NCBI RefSeq assembly: GCF_020329485.1
Contig: NZ_JAGKJI010000022.1
Coordinates: 62,001 to 126,000 of the forward strand
Origin: Bradyrhizobium cenepequi
GTDB taxonomy: Bacteria; Pseudomonadota; Alphaproteobacteria; Rhizobiales; Xanthobacteraceae
Length of the DNA: 64,000 bases
Direction: 5' to 3'
Below, one piece after another: positions 61,753 to 64,000 of the stretch. A program made the position numbers and the translations under genes. How positions within the stretch are numbered: the first letter of the stretch is position 1; each line of letters starts with the position of its first letter. Below the pieces are notes generated by a model that ran no database searches, was not told the origin of the DNA, and saw only the letters and a program-made list of their open reading frames with translations.

Positions 61753-62059
61753 CACGCTTCTCCAGTTGCCGTTTCAATTCGCTGAGCGCCACCAGCTTGG
61801 CGCGCTCGAATTTCCTGATCCACCGTTCGCCGATCTGATGGATCGGCACCGGATTGAGATAGTGCAGCTTCTCGCGGCCATGCTTGAACGTGCTGACGAG
61901 GTTGGCCTGCTCAAGGATCGCAAGGTGCTTGGTGACCGCCTGTCGCGTCATCGCGAGGCCTTCGCACAACTCGTTCAATGTCTGTCCGTTTCTGGCGTGA
62001 AGCCTGTCCAGGAGCGACCGCCGCGATGCGTCCGCCAGGGCTTTGAAGACTTCGTCCAT
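61745..62059 (-). CDS. ArsR family transcriptional repressor
   Basis: A 104-residue winged-helix regulator. F-K-A-L-A-D-A-S-R-R-S-L-L-D-R-L at the start, the recognition region M-T-R-Q-A-V-T-K-H-L-A-I-L-E and the wing F-K-H-G-R-E-K-L-H-Y-L-N are typical. The metal-binding C-x-C of true arsenic or cadmium sensors is missing, so it probably senses something else. The palindrome at 62074 in its promoter suggests autoregulation. First in the operon with three SRPBCC genes. Confidence 0.92.
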   Translation of the reverse strand: MDEVFKALADASRRSLLDRLHARNGQTLNELCEGLAMTRQAVTKHLAILEQANLVSTFKHGREKLHYLNPVPIHQIGERWIRKFERAKLVALSELKRQLEKRDE

Positions 62060-62073
62060 GCGCGCGAAAATAG

Positions 62074-62089
62074 GCAACCAAATGGTTGC
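62074..62089. promoter_or_regulatory. perfect palindrome, probable ArsR operator
   Basis: GCAACCA-AA-TGGTTGC has perfect 7-base arms, 15 bases before the arsR start and about 90 bases before the LVIVD gene. The position fits an autoregulatory operator. Confidence 0.75.
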
Positions 62090-62177
62090 ATGTCAAGGGC
62101 GTGTTTTTGGCGCAGCGTTTGGTTGTGTTATCCTGCCGTCAGCCAACGGAGATTGGCTTCAAAAAGGGGAGTAACGC

Positions 62178-63620
62178 ATGAAGGGTAGCGGTAAACTTGC
62201 GCTGTGTGTGGCAATTGCTTTTGTCGGGGGTGCGGACGTCTATGCGCAGCAGCAAAAGATCGGAGCGCCGCCCGAAGCCTCAAACATGAAATTGGTGGGA
62301 ACCAACGATCTGCAGGCGCGCAGCGCCTATCAGCCGACCATCCATCATCAGGGCGACCGCTGGATCGCCTATATCGGCCATCACGGCGGCACCGACGGGA
62401 TTCCCGATCCCATCAATCCGATGACCGGCAAGCCGGAACCCAACGGCACGTCGATCGTCGATGTCACCGATCCCGCGCATCCAAAATATCTGCGCCACAT
62501 TCCGGGGCAGGAGGGCAAATATGAGTCCGGTGGCGCACAGATGGTGCGCGTCTGCGACGGCAAGGATTTGCCGAAGGGGGATCGCAACGCGGTCTATATG
62601 CTGCGCACCTTCGGCAGCGAGGCGCATGAGATCTGGAATGTCGCCGATCCCGCCAATCCAGCGCTGATCACGCGGATCGGCGGACTGAAGGACACGCACA
62701 AGAGCTGGTGGGAGTGCAACACCGGCATCGCCTTCCTGGTCTCGGGCGCGCCGGACTGGCGCACCCGTCGCATGACGCAGGTCTACGATCTCAGTGATCC
62801 CGCCCATCCCGTGAAGATCAGGGATTTTGGCCTGCCAGGCCAGGAGCCTGGTTCGACCGGCGCGGTGCCGACCGAACTGCACGGGCCGATCTCGACGGGA
62901 CCATCTGGCAACCGCGTCTATTTCGGCTATGGCACCAACAAAGGCGGTTTCCTGCAGATCGTCGACCGTGAAAAGTTGCTCAACGGGCCGAAGGAGCCGA
63001 TCGCGGAAAATCTCCGTTATCCCGAAATATCGCGCATGCCGCTGTCGGCACTCAACGGCGCACACACGACGTTCCCGATGCCGGAAATGCCGATCGCGGA
63101 ATTCGCACACGACAAGGATGGCAAGACCCGCGACATCGTCATGATCGTCGACGAGGCGATCTTGAACGAATGTGGCGAGGCGCGGCAGATGGTGTGGTTT
63201 GCCGATGTCACCACCGAGACACGGCCGATGATGATCTCGAGTTACACCGTGCCGGAAGCGAGCGGCTCCTTCTGCGAGCGCGGCGGGCGGTTCGGCTCAC
63301 ATTCCTCCAACGAGAGCATGGCGCCGGTCTACTACAAGAAGGTGGCCTTCATCGCCTTCTTCAATGCCGGTGTCCGTGCGCTCGACATCCGCGATCCCTA
63401 TCACCCGAAGGAGGTCGGCTACTTCATCCCGTCGATCACGCCGGCAACCGACAAGCGCTGCGTCACCATCGAGGGCAAGGACCGCTGCAAGGTCGCGATC
63501 CAGACCAACAATGTCGAGACCGACGAGCGCGGCTACATCTATGCGGTCGACCGCGCCAACACCGGCCTGCATATCCTCGAACTGACCGACGAGGCGCGTG
63601 CCAGCGCCGGCCTGCCGTGA
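62178..63620 (+). CDS. exported LVIVD-repeat protein
   Basis: A 480-residue secreted protein with a signal peptide (cut near Y-A-Q, residue 24). It has several short repeats of the LVIVD kind, for example S-I-V-D-V-T-D-P-A-H-P-K-Y-L, I-W-N-V-A-D-P-A-N-P-A-L-I, V-Y-D-L-S-D-P-A-H-P-V-K-I and A-L-D-I-R-D-P-Y-H-P-K-E-V-G, which build a beta-propeller. Six or so Cys residues could form disulfides. Function unknown. GGGGAGTAACGC precedes the ATG; it is divergent from arsR. Confidence 0.85.
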   Translation: MKGSGKLALCVAIAFVGGADVYAQQQKIGAPPEASNMKLVGTNDLQARSAYQPTIHHQGDRWIAYIGHHGGTDGIPDPINPMTGKPEPNGTSIVDVTDPAHPKYLRHIPGQEGKYESGGAQMVRVCDGKDLPKGDRNAVYMLRTFGSEAHEIWNVADPANPALITRIGGLKDTHKSWWECNTGIAFLVSGAPDWRTRRMTQVYDLSDPAHPVKIRDFGLPGQEPGSTGAVPTELHGPISTGPSGNRVYFGYGTNKGGFLQIVDREKLLNGPKEPIAENLRYPEISRMPLSALNGAHTTFPMPEMPIAEFAHDKDGKTRDIVMIVDEAILNECGEARQMVWFADVTTETRPMMISSYTVPEASGSFCERGGRFGSHSSNESMAPVYYKKVAFIAFFNAGVRALDIRDPYHPKEVGYFIPSITPATDKRCVTIEGKDRCKVAIQTNNVETDERGYIYAVDRANTGLHILELTDEARASAGLP

Positions 63621-63627
63621 GGGACGA

Positions 63628-64000
63628 ATGCGCGCCTGGTCGGTCATAGCGACTGCGACGCTCGTGCTCGGCGTCCTGTCGGGCGTTGCGGCTTACGAGC
63701 GCGCGACGCCGCCTGACGACTGGAACGAGATCGCCTGGCCATTCCCGCGCGACGGCTGGCCTGCGGGCCGTGCGTTCCACTGCAGCGCGGCGTCCTGCGG
63801 CGGCGATATCGAAGTCTACATCCGGCCGAAGCTCGGATTCTGTAATTGCACAAGCGGTGTTGCCGATGACGACGAGGTCGACCGCGTTGCGGATGTCGAC
63901 TTGATCAGCGAACGTTTTGTCCCGATCAGCGCTGGCGAGGCCGTGCGCGTCGCCGATATGCCCGGACGTATCAGACCCTACAATCTGAGGCTGGGCGATG
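63628..64000 (+). CDS. exported Cys-rich hypothetical protein, 3' end outside window
   Basis: The frame from the ATG at 63628 stays open to the window end (124 codons). An N-terminal hydrophobic segment (V-I-A-T-A-T-L-V-L-G-V-L-S-G-V-A) acts as signal or anchor. The next part has close cysteine pairs (F-H-C-S-A-A-S-C-G-G-D and L-G-F-C-N-C), as in periplasmic proteins with disulfides. It starts 7 bases after the LVIVD gene and probably shares its transcript. No family recognised. Confidence 0.65.
   Translation, partial: MRAWSVIATATLVLGVLSGVAAYERATPPDDWNEIAWPFPRDGWPAGRAFHCSAASCGGDIEVYIRPKLGFCNCTSGVADDDEVDRVADVDLISERFVPISAGEAVRVADMPGRIRPYNLRLGD

Overview
The window looks like the chromosome of an alphaproteobacterium of the Bradyrhizobium type. 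The grounds are high GC content, the alphaproteobacterial form of SerC beside SerA, a Bradyrhizobium-style heme locus (HmuVUT, HmuP/HemP, HmuR and an IsdG-type heme oxygenase), many ABC, Bug and MCP genes, and intergenic palindromic repeats of kinds common in that group. This is inferred from gene content and protein style; no database search was run. No rRNA, tRNA, CRISPR array, insertion sequence or prophage was seen.

Layout. 1-9.9 kb: mixed housekeeping and envelope genes (GNAT, YoaK-type membrane protein, AroE paralog, FMN 2-hydroxyacid dehydrogenase, glmM, two outer-membrane beta-barrels, GST, GNAT). 10-14.3 kb: serC-serA, then a thiolase. 14.5-17.7 kb: a MuiA/DUF4139 gene broken by a one-base frameshift, and a phytase-like esterase. 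17.8-26.6 kb: a complete heme acquisition locus. The importer hmuT-hmuU-hmuV with hemP faces left. The TonB receptor hmuR, the heme-degrading monooxygenase hmuQ, hutX, exbB, exbD and tonB face right. The shared control region holds a perfect 9-9-9 inverted repeat. 26.7-31.3 kb: a sugar-type ABC importer without its ATPase, plus a D-2-hydroxyacid dehydrogenase. 31.5-38.2 kb: MCP, Bug-type binding protein, EamA transporter, DUF1330 protein, a second FMN 2-hydroxyacid dehydrogenase and an orphan MCE (MlaD-like) protein.

38.3-46.8 kb is an accessory stretch of single unrelated genes (FAD enzyme, GH105 hydrolase, rhodanese, an ArsC-like protein whose nucleophilic Cys is Ser, alpha/beta hydrolase, DUF4070-type radical SAM, P-loop kinase). 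It also contains two gene remnants, a TPR end of an adenylate-cyclase-type regulator and the end of a serine hydrolase. EamA paralogs lie on either side of it. 46.9-52.8 kb: the second EamA transporter, then a LysR-XRE regulator pair divergent from a GNAT / isochorismatase / 72-residue protein / MFS operon, the most system-like uncharacterised cluster here. 52.8-60.1 kb: ybaK, purA and a run of conserved hypothetical membrane proteins, then an acyl-CoA synthetase. 60.2-62.1 kb: an ArsR repressor with three tandem SRPBCC proteins and a clear operator palindrome. 62.2 kb to the end: an LVIVD-repeat secreted protein and the start of a Cys-rich exported protein.

Repeats of several palindromic families sit in intergenic gaps, six of them long copies of one family in both orientations. 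The strongest points for follow-up are the heme-locus operator, the MuiA frameshift, the Cys-to-Ser ArsC-like protein, the eroded segment near 42-47 kb, and the LysR/XRE-controlled GNAT-isochorismatase-MFS cluster.
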